NCBI RefSeq assembly: GCF_013364355.1
Contig: NZ_CP054931.1
Span: forward strand, 2,790,001-2,854,000
From: Stenotrophomonas sp. NA06056
GTDB lineage: Bacteria > Pseudomonadota > Gammaproteobacteria > Xanthomonadales > Xanthomonadaceae
Direction of reading: 5' to 3'
DNA: 64,000 bases
In this document: positions 1 to 6,851 of the stretch, in pieces
Numbering within the stretch: the stretch's first letter is position 1
Layout of the letters: each line of letters starts with the position of its first letter
Made by a program: the position numbers and the translations under genes
Notes under the pieces: generated by a model
Told to the model about the DNA's origin: nothing
Seen by the model: the letters and a program-made list of their open reading frames with translations, nothing else
Database searches by the model: none

Positions 1-450
1 CGACAGCGAGGCACGGCCCTTGCGCAGCGACAGGTTGACGCGCACGTCCGGCAGATCGGTATTGACCGAGGGGCGCTCGAGCCCCTCATCACGCATGCGG
101 TCGACGATGGCGTCCTTGATCCGCTGTGCCGCGAAGCGCGCGTGGGTAATCTTGTCACCGGACACATGCGCGTCCACCGCCAGGGTCATTTCCGGCTTGA
201 TGTGCTCGTGCCACGGCAGCGCGCGGACGCCGTCGTACAGGGCCTGCTCGTCCGGGCACTCGAACTCGTCGATCGGCCACAGCACGCGGCTGGCCAGCCG
301 CGACCACATGACGATCCGCAGCGCCTGCTCCAGTTCGCCATCGGCATTGACGCCAGCGATGGTGGCAGTGGCCTTTTCCAGGCCCAGGGCCGACAGCTCA
401 TCGGCAAGCAGGTATTCCAGGCCCTTGGCGCAGGAGACAAAAAATTTCAC
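1..450 (-). CDS. rlmKL: RlmKL 23S rRNA methyltransferase, N-terminal 150 residues (runs off window)
   Basis: The reverse strand reads from a GTG at 450 as a protein starting [19 protein letters not shown], the conserved opening of the bifunctional 23S rRNA m2G2445/m7G2069 methyltransferase RlmKL (RlmL). The visible part covers the THUMP-type N-terminal RNA-binding region, ending around [14 protein letters not shown]. Both methyltransferase domains lie outside the window, so this is a 5' fragment only because of the window edge. In gammaproteobacteria the enzyme modifies helix 74 of 23S rRNA in the cytoplasm. GTG is chosen because the family motif begins right at it. Family assignment is firm; catalytic residues cannot be checked. 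Confidence 0.88.
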   Translation of the reverse strand, partial: MKFFVSCAKGLEYLLADELSALGLEKATATIAGVNADGELEQALRIVMWSRLASRVLWPIDEFECPDEQALYDGVRALPWHEHIKPEMTLAVDAHVSGDKITHARFAAQRIKDAIVDRMRDEGLERPSVNTDLPDVRVNLSLRKGRASLS

Positions 451-594
451 GGGATCGATTCGCAGGTGGTCAGGCACGGCAAGGAGCCGGGCCATTCGGA
501 AGGGAGGGCCGTGGACACGGCCGGCAGCCCCGCGCCGGGGGCGGCGGGGGTGCCATTGTAGTCAATGCGGGCGGGCGCGCCGTGCGCCCGGGCT

Positions 595-1122
595 TCACAG
601 CTGCCGCAGCAGGCGCTCGAAGGCCTGCGCGGAGGCCTCCACGTGATGCTCCAGGCGATGGCCATCGTCCACCAGCAGCAGCTGCGCCGAGCGCGCCTGC
701 GCCCAGGCGATGACTCCGGCGGCCGGCACCACCTCGTCATGCCAGGCCTGCACCACCGTGATCGGCACCGGGGCGGCGTCCAGCGCCGGCATCGGGCCCA
801 TGGTGGTGGGCGGCACCATCAGGAACAGGCCGGCCACTGGCACCTGCAGCGAGGCAATGGCGGAGATGTAGGCGCCCAGGCTGGAGCCGGCCAGCACCAC
901 CGGCCCCTGCGCAGCGGCAGCGGCCGTGCGCTCGATCAGGCGTTGCAGCCGGGTGCGCACGTCGCCAACGCGGCTGACCTCGCTCATCGCGTCGAGGTCA
1001 GTGTAATCGGGGCGCTCATGGGTCCAGCCCAGGCGCTCGGCGACCTCGGCCAGGGCGGTGACCTTGGTCGCCTCCGGGCCGCTCTCGAAGCCGTGCGACA
1101 GGATGCAGTGACCGCGACTCAT
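595..1122 (-). CDS. alpha/beta hydrolase, 175 aa
   Basis: Small serine hydrolase of the alpha/beta fold. Visible elements in order: oxyanion-side motif HGFESGP (residues 10-16), nucleophile elbow AGSSLGA (78-84, Ser80 or Ser81), acidic residue region AWHDEVVP (126-133) and catalytic His in DDGHRLEHH (152-160). The length of 175 aa is typical of YqiA/YcfP-like esterases. The ATG at 1120-1122 is used; the reading frame stays open far upstream, but the conserved CILSHGFESGP motif directly follows this Met. It is divergent from ampD. Substrate is unknown; YcfP-like proteins can be esterases or thioesterases. No signal peptide, so cytoplasmic. Confidence 0.82.
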   Translation of the reverse strand: MSRGHCILSHGFESGPEATKVTALAEVAERLGWTHERPDYTDLDAMSEVSRVGDVRTRLQRLIERTAAAAAQGPVVLAGSSLGAYISAIASLQVPVAGLFLMVPPTTMGPMPALDAAPVPITVVQAWHDEVVPAAGVIAWAQARSAQLLLVDDGHRLEHHVEASAQAFERLLRQL

Positions 1123-1194
1123 GCGTCCGCTCCCACGGAGCGGACCGACAGCAGAAAGGAAGGCAGTTTCATTCGGCAATGCTAGCATCGCCGC

Positions 1195-1761
1195 ATGTCC
1201 AATCCGCTCCTGCCCGGCCTGCAGCTGCAGCCGCTGCCCTACCACGACCGCCTGCCCTTGCGCGATCCATCCAGCCTGGCGATGGTGGTGATCCACTGCA
1301 CCGAACTGCCCGACCTGGCCACCGCCCGCGAGTACGGCGAGCGCGTGCTGTACGACAGCGGCGCCGGCAACAGCGGGCATTTCTACATCGACCGCGACGG
1401 CAGCGTGGTGCAGTACGTGGCGCCGGAACGCATCGCCCACCACGTGCGCGGCATGAATGCCGATTCGGTGGGCATCGAACTGGTCAATTCCGGGCGCTAC
1501 CCGCACTGGCTCGACAGCCGCCACCAGGCGATGGACGAGCCGTACGCCGAAGCGCAGCTGCTGGCGCTGGAACGGTTGCTGCAGGCGCTGGTACTGCAGT
1601 ATCCCTCGTTGCGGCAGATCGCCGGCCACGACCAGCTGGACCTGGAGCAGGTGCCTGCCAGTGACGATCCGGCCGTGACCGTGGCGCGCAAGCGCGATCC
1701 GGGCCCGTTGTTCCCGTGGCAGCGGATCCTGGCGAAGGTGCCGCTGCAGCCGTTGGGGTGA
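1195..1761 (+). CDS. ampD: 1,6-anhydro-N-acetylmuramyl-L-alanine amidase AmpD
   Basis: Amidase_2-family zinc enzyme of 188 aa, matching cytoplasmic AmpD. It cleaves the lactyl-L-Ala bond of anhydromuropeptides during peptidoglycan recycling and so lowers the inducer of AmpR-controlled beta-lactamases. Zn ligands are visible as His34 (VVIHCTE), His145 (AGHDQLD) and Asp168 (KRDPGPLFPW), with Glu116 as the likely catalytic acid. There is no signal peptide, which favours true AmpD over periplasmic AmpDh paralogues. In S. maltophilia loss of AmpD derepresses the L1/L2 beta-lactamases (established knowledge). It is transcribed alone, divergent from the hydrolase. Confidence 0.9.
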   Translation: MSNPLLPGLQLQPLPYHDRLPLRDPSSLAMVVIHCTELPDLATAREYGERVLYDSGAGNSGHFYIDRDGSVVQYVAPERIAHHVRGMNADSVGIELVNSGRYPHWLDSRHQAMDEPYAEAQLLALERLLQALVLQYPSLRQIAGHDQLDLEQVPASDDPAVTVARKRDPGPLFPWQRILAKVPLQPLG

Positions 1762-1833
1762 TCGGCAGGGCTGCGCCCTGCACCCGCAGAGGCAACAGCC
1801 GAAGCAACAGCAAAAGCTGGGTATCCGTGGGAT

Positions 1834-1935
1834 GGCGGGGCGGGTCCGGTTGCGGGGGACGCTGCAAGTACGTCCCTGTAAGCTCGGTCGCGCCATCCAT
1901 GGCGCTCACGCCCCCGCAACCGGACCCACCCCGCC
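1834..1935. repeat. large nested-hairpin repeat, copy 1
   Basis: Outer inverted arms of 25 bp at 1834-1858 and 1911-1935 differ at one position. The interior carries a second small palindrome, GCGCCATCCATGGCGC, at 1890-1905, preceded by an AGCTCGGTC stretch. The right arm is followed by CTTCGACAGG. The element at 10282-10383 has the same plan (25-bp arms, inner stem around CATCCATG, a CTCGG block, then CTTTCGACAG), so the two appear to be one family. It lies in the roughly 320-bp gap between ampD and the convergent sulfurtransferase gene. A folded RNA or REP-like element is the likely nature. Confidence 0.6.
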
Positions 1936-2012
1936 TTCGACAGGTTCCCGCGATCTGTCGGGACGGCACGGCTCGCTCTTGGTGGGGTGTCGACCGCGCT
2001 GCTGTTGGTGGG

Positions 2013-2054
2013 TGTCGACCTTGGTCGACACATGGATCCACGCCATGCGTGGAT
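2013..2054. repeat. SMAG-type palindrome pair
   Basis: Two adjacent short palindromes, TGTCGACCTTGGTCGACA (2013-2030) and ATCCACGCCATGCGTGGAT (2036-2054). They are typical of the GTAG-family REP-like repeats in S. maltophilia genomes. They sit between the 3' ends of convergent genes, where they may act as mRNA-end stems. Confidence 0.65.
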
Positions 2055-2082
2055 GAATGTCGAATCGATTGACCCGCTTCGC

Positions 2083-2985
2083 TCAGGCGCCGGTAGCCAC
2101 CGGACGGCTGCTGTCGCTGACCCAGCCACTCCATGAGTCCGCATAGATGCGCGCGCCGGACAGGCCCGCACTCTCCATCGCCAGCAGCAGATGGCAGGCG
2201 GTCACGCCCGAACCGCACATCAGCACCACCCGCTGCGGGTCCTGGTTGCCGATCACGCTCTGCAGTTCGGCACGCAGTTCCTCCGCGTCGCGCAGGCGGC
2301 CGTCCAGCACGTTCAACGCGAACGGTCGATTGACCGCCCCTGGCACATGGCCAGCCACGGGATCCAGCGGTTCCACTTCACCGCGGAAACGCTCGCCTGC
2401 GCGGGCATCGACCAGCCAGCCCGGTGCATGCTTGAGGCGCGATTCGATCTCGTCCGCGCTGGCAATCTGGCTGGTATCGAAACGTCCCGGATATGCCGGC
2501 AACGCCGCGACGTCGCTGCTGCCGGTCGCCAGCGGCTGGCCGGCGGCGTGCCAGGCGGCGATGCCGCCATCGAGAACAGCCACCTTCGTGTGCCCGATCA
2601 GGCGCAGCAGCCACCACAGTCGCGCAGCGGCCATGCTGCCGTCGCTGCCGTCATACACCACCACCTGCGTGTCGGTGCCGATACCCCATTGCCCCAGGCG
2701 CGCGGCGAAGGCATCGCTGTCCGGCAACGGGTGCCGCCCGTGGCCGACCCGCGTCAGGTCGGACAGGTCACGATTGAGGTCGGCATGCACCGCACCGGGA
2801 ATATGCCCCTGTGCGTAAAGGCCACTCCCCGCCTGCGGATCGGCCAGCGATGCACGCGCGTCGACCACGCGCACAGCGGTGCTTGCGGTCGCGCGGGCAT
2901 CGACCACGCGTACTCCAGCGCCCAGCGCCGCAGCCAGGGTCGCGACATCGACGAGGGTGGTCCACGGCGGATCGATCGGCTTCAT
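2083..2985 (-). CDS. sseA: 3-mercaptopyruvate/thiosulfate sulfurtransferase (two rhodanese domains)
   Basis: Protein of 300 aa with tandem rhodanese domains. The first is inactive (VYDGSDGSMAA); the second carries the active-site loop CGSGVTA with Cys257, the signature favouring 3-mercaptopyruvate over thiosulfate. It moves sulfur from mercaptopyruvate to thiol acceptors or cyanide in the cytoplasm. Its ATG overlaps the stop of the NUDIX gene by 4 bp, implying translational coupling. Odd: the N-terminus contains a 13-residue tandem duplication in which VRVVDARA occurs at 25-32 and again at 38-45. Other members carry this rhodanese CH2A-like strand once. Confidence 0.85.
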   Translation of the reverse strand: MKPIDPPWTTLVDVATLAAALGAGVRVVDARATASTAVRVVDARASLADPQAGSGLYAQGHIPGAVHADLNRDLSDLTRVGHGRHPLPDSDAFAARLGQWGIGTDTQVVVYDGSDGSMAAARLWWLLRLIGHTKVAVLDGGIAAWHAAGQPLATGSSDVAALPAYPGRFDTSQIASADEIESRLKHAPGWLVDARAGERFRGEVEPLDPVAGHVPGAVNRPFALNVLDGRLRDAEELRAELQSVIGNQDPQRVVLMCGSGVTACHLLLAMESAGLSGARIYADSWSGWVSDSSRPVATGA

Positions 2986-3794
2986 TGCACTTGCTCCAGG
3001 CGGCGACGCAGGTTGTACAGGATGGCCGCGGTAGCGCCCCAGATGCGCTGGCCGGGCCAGCCGTATTCGAGGACATGGCGGACGCGGCCGCGATGGTTGA
3101 TTTCGACCTGGCGCAGGTTGTCCGCGGCCATCAGGTAGTCCAGCGGCACTTCAAATACTTCGGCCACTTCGCTGGGTTGCGGTACCGCCACGAACTCCGG
3201 ATCGATCACCGCCACCACCGGGGTCACCCGGTAGCCGGTGATGGTCACGAACGGATCGAGATAACCCAGTGCCTGTACCTGGGTCGGCGCCAATGCGATT
3301 TCTTCCTGGCTTTCGCGCAGTGCTGCTGCCAGTGCATCACGATCATCCGGCTCGGTACGGCCACCGGGAAAACCGACCTGGCCACCATGTTGCCGCAGGG
3401 TTTCGGTACGCCGGGTCAGGATCACCTGCGCACCGTTGGCACGCGGCACGATACCGGCCAGCACCGCCGCCTCGACCGGTGGCCCCGGCGGCAACAGGTC
3501 ATCCAGCTCACTTCGGTTCCAGCCGTCGCCTGCCGGCGGCTCGGCCAGCGGATGCAGCGCGCGCAGCAGGCGCTCATGATCGGCCAACGAGCCTCGCAGC
3601 GACTGCTGCAGTTGTTGGCGCAGTGGCAGCACGCGCTGCAGGATGTGCGTGCGTTCGCTGTCGCTCATCGACGACCACCGTGCGATTTCGTCGATATGCC
3701 GGCCGCAGCCGGCGCACAGCCGGTTGCGATCCAGCTTGCACACGTTGATGCAGGGGCTTGCGACAGCACGCGCCGTTTCTTCCATTGTTTGCAC
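2982..3794 (-). CDS. DUF1289 domain fused to CoA-pyrophosphatase-type NUDIX hydrolase
   Basis: 270 aa with two parts. Residues about 13-50 form a DUF1289 module (SPCINVCKLD, then CAGCGRHIDEIARW), a small four-Cys motif. Residues about 100-270 are a NUDIX hydrolase of the NudL/YeaB type. The NUDIX box runs GFPGGRTEPDDRDALAAALR and continues ESQEEI, with the upstream LTRRTETLRQHGGQ motif of CoA pyrophosphatases. Likely reaction: hydrolysis of CoA or related nucleotide diphosphates to 3',5'-ADP and 4'-phosphopantetheine. DUF1289 proteins are usually free-standing. Cotranscribed with sseA (4-bp overlap). The start ATG at 3794 precedes a second Met three codons in; either could be used. Confidence 0.82.
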   Translation of the reverse strand: MQTMEETARAVASPCINVCKLDRNRLCAGCGRHIDEIARWSSMSDSERTHILQRVLPLRQQLQQSLRGSLADHERLLRALHPLAEPPAGDGWNRSELDDLLPPGPPVEAAVLAGIVPRANGAQVILTRRTETLRQHGGQVGFPGGRTEPDDRDALAAALRESQEEIALAPTQVQALGYLDPFVTITGYRVTPVVAVIDPEFVAVPQPSEVAEVFEVPLDYLMAADNLRQVEINHRGRVRHVLEYGWPGQRIWGATAAILYNLRRRLEQVQ

Positions 3795-3865
3795 CGGTCA
3801 ACAGTAGCGCGAATGGGCTGGATTTGGGATGGGCGCACACGGCTGTTGCATACCGCAGAAACAAA

Positions 3866-3893
3866 AACGCGCCGGTGGAATCACCGGCGCGTT
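3866..3893. terminator. rho-independent terminator of the FKBP-like gene
   Basis: Perfect 12-bp stem (arms 3866-3877 and 3882-3893, loop GAAT). On the minus strand a T-rich run follows, so it ends the FKBP-like transcript 20 nt after its stop codon. It also separates that gene from the NUDIX gene. Confidence 0.85.
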
Positions 3894-3913
3894 GATGTTG
3901 ACGCTGTTTCTTC

Positions 3914-4615
3914 TTACTTGACGCTGATCAGCTTGATTTCGAACTGCACAGCCACGTTCGGCGGGAACGGGGTGCGCGGGTCGGCACCGTAGGCCTGATC
4001 CGGCGGCAGGGACACTTCCCACTTCGAGCCCGCCGGCATCTGCAGCAGGGTCTCGCGCATGGCCTTCATTTCAACTTCGCTGACCTTGATCGACGGAATC
4101 TGCTGGGCCGGGCGGGCTTCGGTCGGACGCTGGCCGTACGGGAACGGACCGGCCACTTCCAGCTGCACGGTGCTGGCCTGGGTCGGCTTGGCACCCTTGC
4201 CGGCTTCGATCACACGGTACTGAACGCCGCTCGGCAGGGTCTGCACGCCCGCCTTGGCCTTGTTCTGCGCCATGAACTGATCGCTCTTGGTCTTGTTGTC
4301 GGCAGCAGCCTTTTCGTACTCGGCCTTGGCGGCCTGGGCACGGCCCTGCTCGCGCTTCTGGAACGCTTCAACGGCCGGCTTCAGCTGCTCGGCGGTGATC
4401 GCCGGCTGCTTCTTGGCGTAGGCGTCCTGCAGACCCTTCACCACCGAGTTGATGTCCAGCTGCTCACCGCGACCGGTCAGCTCCGCCAGGTTGTTGCCGT
4501 AGTCGTAACCGAAGTAGTAGCTCAGCTTGCCCTTCTCGGACGCGATGTCCTGGGCGAAGGCATTGCCCGTCAGGGCCAGGGCCGCGACGGCGACCGCGAT
4601 AGAACGCAACTTCAT
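3914..4615 (-). CDS. periplasmic FKBP/Mip-like protein with degenerate PPIase domain
   Basis: 233 aa. The Sec signal peptide is MKLRSIAVAVAALALTGNAF with cleavage near NAFA-QD, so the protein is periplasmic. Residues about 24-125 are the helical FKBP_N dimerisation module (YYFGYDYGNNLAEL, KGLQDAYAKK, then a Lys/Glu-rich helix). The C-terminal FKBP fold is recognisable from LPSGVQYRVIEAGKG and MPAGSKWEVSLPPDQAYG. However, the usual YTG...DGxxFDSS strand is replaced by an unrelated Pro-rich segment (LEVAGPFPYGQRPTEARP), so isomerase activity is doubtful and a chaperone role is more likely. The start ATG at 4613-4615 is set by the signal peptide. Single-gene unit. Confidence 0.85.
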   Translation of the reverse strand: MKLRSIAVAVAALALTGNAFAQDIASEKGKLSYYFGYDYGNNLAELTGRGEQLDINSVVKGLQDAYAKKQPAITAEQLKPAVEAFQKREQGRAQAAKAEYEKAAADNKTKSDQFMAQNKAKAGVQTLPSGVQYRVIEAGKGAKPTQASTVQLEVAGPFPYGQRPTEARPAQQIPSIKVSEVEMKAMRETLLQMPAGSKWEVSLPPDQAYGADPRTPFPPNVAVQFEIKLISVK

Positions 4616-4781
4616 CAAACAGTTCTCCAGGGGTGGTAACTCAGGGACGTTCTGCGCCGCCCTGAGGCGACGGGTTAGGATAACGGCCACAACGTGTAAC
4701 CGCTACTCACCACGCAGGCTATGACCTGTCTGCGTTTACAGAGTTCAATCTCACTTTTTTTTAACGTTCCAGGAGTTTCCC

Positions 4782-5576
4782 GTGGTCGAGGCCCCCGCTC
4801 CCCGCCCGGTCGACGTCAGCGATGACGGCGCCGTCCGCACCATTACCGTGCAGCGCCCGGACAAGCTCAATGCCCTCAATGCAGCGACCCTGCAGGCGCT
4901 GGACGAGGCGTTCAGCGACGCGGCCGCCGACCCGGCGGTACGGGTGGTGGTGCTGACCGGCGCTGGCCCCAAGGCGTTCGTGGCCGGGGCCGACATCGCG
5001 GAAATGAACACACTGAGCGCGGTTCAGGGACGTGATTTCTCCCTGCTCGGCCAGGCCGTGATGCGCCGCATCGAACGCATGCCCAAGCCGGTGATCGCCC
5101 GCGTGAACGGTTTTGCGCTGGGCGGCGGGCTGGAGCTGGCCATGGCCTGCCATCTGCGCATCGCGGCCGATTCGGCCAAGGTCGGCCAACCGGAGATCAA
5201 TCTCGGCCTGATTCCCGGCTTCGGCGGCAGCCAGCGCCTGCTGCGCCTGTGCGGCCGCGCGGCCACGCTGGAGCTGTGCCTGCTGGGCAGCCCGATCGAC
5301 GCAGCACGCGCGCTGGCCCTGGGCATCGTCAACGAGGTGGTGCCCGCCGCCGAGCTCGACGCCCGCGTGCAGGCCCTGGCCCGGCAGCTGGCACAGTCGG
5401 CGCCGCTGGCGTTGCGTGGCCTGCTGGACGCGGTGCACGTGGGCGGCGAATGCAGCCTGGAGGCCGGCCTGGAATACGAAAGTGCGCAGTTCGGCCTGCT
5501 GTTCGCCACCGAAGACATGCGCGAAGGCACCAGTGCCTTCCTGCAGCGTCGTCCTCCCGCCTTCCAGAACCGCTGA
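4782..5576 (+). CDS. enoyl-CoA hydratase/isomerase (crotonase family)
   Basis: 264 aa crotonase. The oxyanion-hole motif GAGPKAFVAGADIAEM lies at residues 60-75. Both general acid/base glutamates of hydratases are present: Glu118 in ALGGGLELAMACH and Glu138 in GQPEINLGLIPGFGG. True 2-enoyl-CoA hydration in fatty-acid or amino-acid catabolism is therefore plausible, and the sequence resembles short-chain (crotonyl/3-hydroxybutyryl-CoA) hydratases. The GTG start at 4782 is chosen because AGGAG lies 6 nt upstream (4771-4775). The gene is followed after 4 nt by a small hypothetical gene and then nth, so these three probably form one unit. Confidence 0.88.
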   Translation: MVEAPAPRPVDVSDDGAVRTITVQRPDKLNALNAATLQALDEAFSDAAADPAVRVVVLTGAGPKAFVAGADIAEMNTLSAVQGRDFSLLGQAVMRRIERMPKPVIARVNGFALGGGLELAMACHLRIAADSAKVGQPEINLGLIPGFGGSQRLLRLCGRAATLELCLLGSPIDAARALALGIVNEVVPAAELDARVQALARQLAQSAPLALRGLLDAVHVGGECSLEAGLEYESAQFGLLFATEDMREGTSAFLQRRPPAFQNR

Positions 5577-5580
5577 CGCC

Positions 5581-5934
5581 ATGGCATCCCGACCCAACCC
5601 CGTGCTGCTGTTCGCCCGGGTCCAGGCAGACGATCCCGATGGTGCACTGCAGGCTGGACTGATGGACTACGTCGTGCGCGCTGGCGACGACCGGCTGCTG
5701 CCCGATCATCCCGACCTGCCCGACCGCCTCTGCCAGATGCAGCTGCAACTGCAGCGTGCATGGGCCGCGCGCGAACGTTTCCGCGCGCGCGCGGTGCGCT
5801 TGGCCCGCCGCGAGGCCGAGCGTGATGCGCGGCGGACGCCCGCGCCGGCACCGGACGCGAAACCCGCCCTGCCTGCCGCGGCGGCCGCCATCCTCGCCCG
5901 GGCCAAGGCCCGCGCCGCCGGCAAGGAGCTGTAA
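5581..5934 (+). CDS. small Ala/Arg-rich protein, resembles an Rnf/Rsx subunit tail
   Basis: 117 aa, beginning MASRPNPVLLFARVQADD at the ATG 4 nt after the enoyl-CoA hydratase gene. The middle is Arg-rich (LARREAERDARR). The end AAAAAILARAKARAAGKEL resembles the Ala/Arg/Lys repeats at the C-termini of RnfB/RnfC electron-transport subunits. There is no Fe-S cysteine motif. In E. coli the rsx (rnf) operon lies directly before nth, and here this gene overlaps nth by 1 base (TAATG). It may therefore be an eroded or repurposed Rnf tail; that is inference. No signal peptide or membrane segment is evident. Confidence 0.6.
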   Translation: MASRPNPVLLFARVQADDPDGALQAGLMDYVVRAGDDRLLPDHPDLPDRLCQMQLQLQRAWAARERFRARAVRLARREAERDARRTPAPAPDAKPALPAAAAAILARAKARAAGKEL

Positions 5935-6623
5935 TGGCAACCGCGAAGAAGACCGCGCGCGCGCCTGCGCGTCGCGGCGGTACGATGCCGCGCGCCGACG
6001 TGGTGGAAATGTTCACCCGCCTGCGCGAACTCAACCCGCACCCGAAGACCGAGCTGGAATACAGCTCTCCCTTCGAACTGCTGGTGGCGGTCGCACTGTC
6101 GGCACAGGCCACCGACGTCGGCGTCAACAAGGCCACCCGTCGCCTGTTCCCGGTTGCCAACACGCCGGCGAAGATCCTCGCCCTGGGCGAAGAGGGACTG
6201 AAGAAGTACATCGCCACCATCGGCCTGTTCAACGCGAAGGCGAAGAACGTGATCGCCACCTGCGCGCTGCTGCTGGAGAAACACGGCGGCGAAGTGCCGC
6301 GCGACCGCGATGCACTGGAAGCACTGCCCGGTGTCGGTCGCAAGACCGCCAACGTGGTGCTCAACACCGCCTTCGGCGAACCGGTGATGGCGGTGGACAC
6401 GCACATTTTCCGCGTCGCCAACCGCACCGGACTTGCACCGGGAAAGAACGTGCGCGAGGTCGAGGATCGATTGGTCAAGGCGATTCCTGCCGAGTTCCTG
6501 CTGGATGCGCATCACTGGCTGATCCTGCACGGACGGTACGTGTGCAAAGCGCGCAAACCGGATTGCCCCGGGTGCGTGATTGCCGATCTTTGCCGGTTCA
6601 AGGACAAGACCCTCGCCGAGTGA
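5934..6623 (+). CDS. nth: endonuclease III (DNA glycosylase/AP lyase)
   Basis: 229 aa base-excision repair enzyme that removes oxidised pyrimidines and cleaves at the abasic site. Features: helix-hairpin-helix LPGVGRKTANVVL (131-143) with catalytic Lys137, catalytic Asp155 in VDTHIFR, and a C-terminal [4Fe-4S] cluster from Cys204, Cys211, Cys214 and Cys220 (spacing 6-2-5). The N-terminus is about 18 residues longer than E. coli Nth and basic (MATAKKTARAPARRGG). Its ATG overlaps the stop of the preceding small gene. It is the last gene before the phosphate regulon. Confidence 0.95.
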   Translation: MATAKKTARAPARRGGTMPRADVVEMFTRLRELNPHPKTELEYSSPFELLVAVALSAQATDVGVNKATRRLFPVANTPAKILALGEEGLKKYIATIGLFNAKAKNVIATCALLLEKHGGEVPRDRDALEALPGVGRKTANVVLNTAFGEPVMAVDTHIFRVANRTGLAPGKNVREVEDRLVKAIPAEFLLDAHHWLILHGRYVCKARKPDCPGCVIADLCRFKDKTLAE

Positions 6624-6630
6624 TGTCGGT

Positions 6631-6685
6631 ATCCGCGCATGGCGTGGATGCACGGGAAAACCATCCACGCAGGGCGTGGATCTAC
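6631..6685. repeat. two SMAG-type palindromes
   Basis: Two related units, at 6631-6649 and 6663-6685. The second reads ATCCACGCAGGGCGTGGAT followed by CTAC, the complement of the GTAG signature. They follow the nth stop codon and may serve as its transcript-end stem. Confidence 0.6.
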
Positions 6686-6780
6686 TGCAACCGGGGCGAA
6701 ATCCGGGCGTCATACGTAACCGGTTTCAATGGCAGGCCCAGCCGTGACGGGGCCTGCGGCGGATCGCGGCCGTGCGCGAA

Positions 6781-6798
6781 CTGTCACATTTACGCAAT
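6781..6798 (+). promoter_or_regulatory. candidate Pho box upstream of the phosphate porin
   Basis: CTGTCACATTTACGCAAT has the architecture of a PhoB site: two 7-bp half-sites 11 bp apart. The first half (CTGTCAC) is near perfect; the second (ACGCAAT) is weaker. It lies 53 bp before the oprP-type start codon. A related site precedes the first pstS. Confidence 0.6.
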
Positions 6799-6851
6799 CT
6801 TCACGCTCTAGCCTGCGCGCATCTTCCCACCTGCCTGCAAGGCTCCTCTCC

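Noticed and set aside
595..1896. 433-residue reading frame extending the alpha/beta hydrolase across ampD on the opposite strand
   Set aside because: The hydrolase motifs start right at the Met at 1122; the extension is antisense to ampD and is low-complexity.
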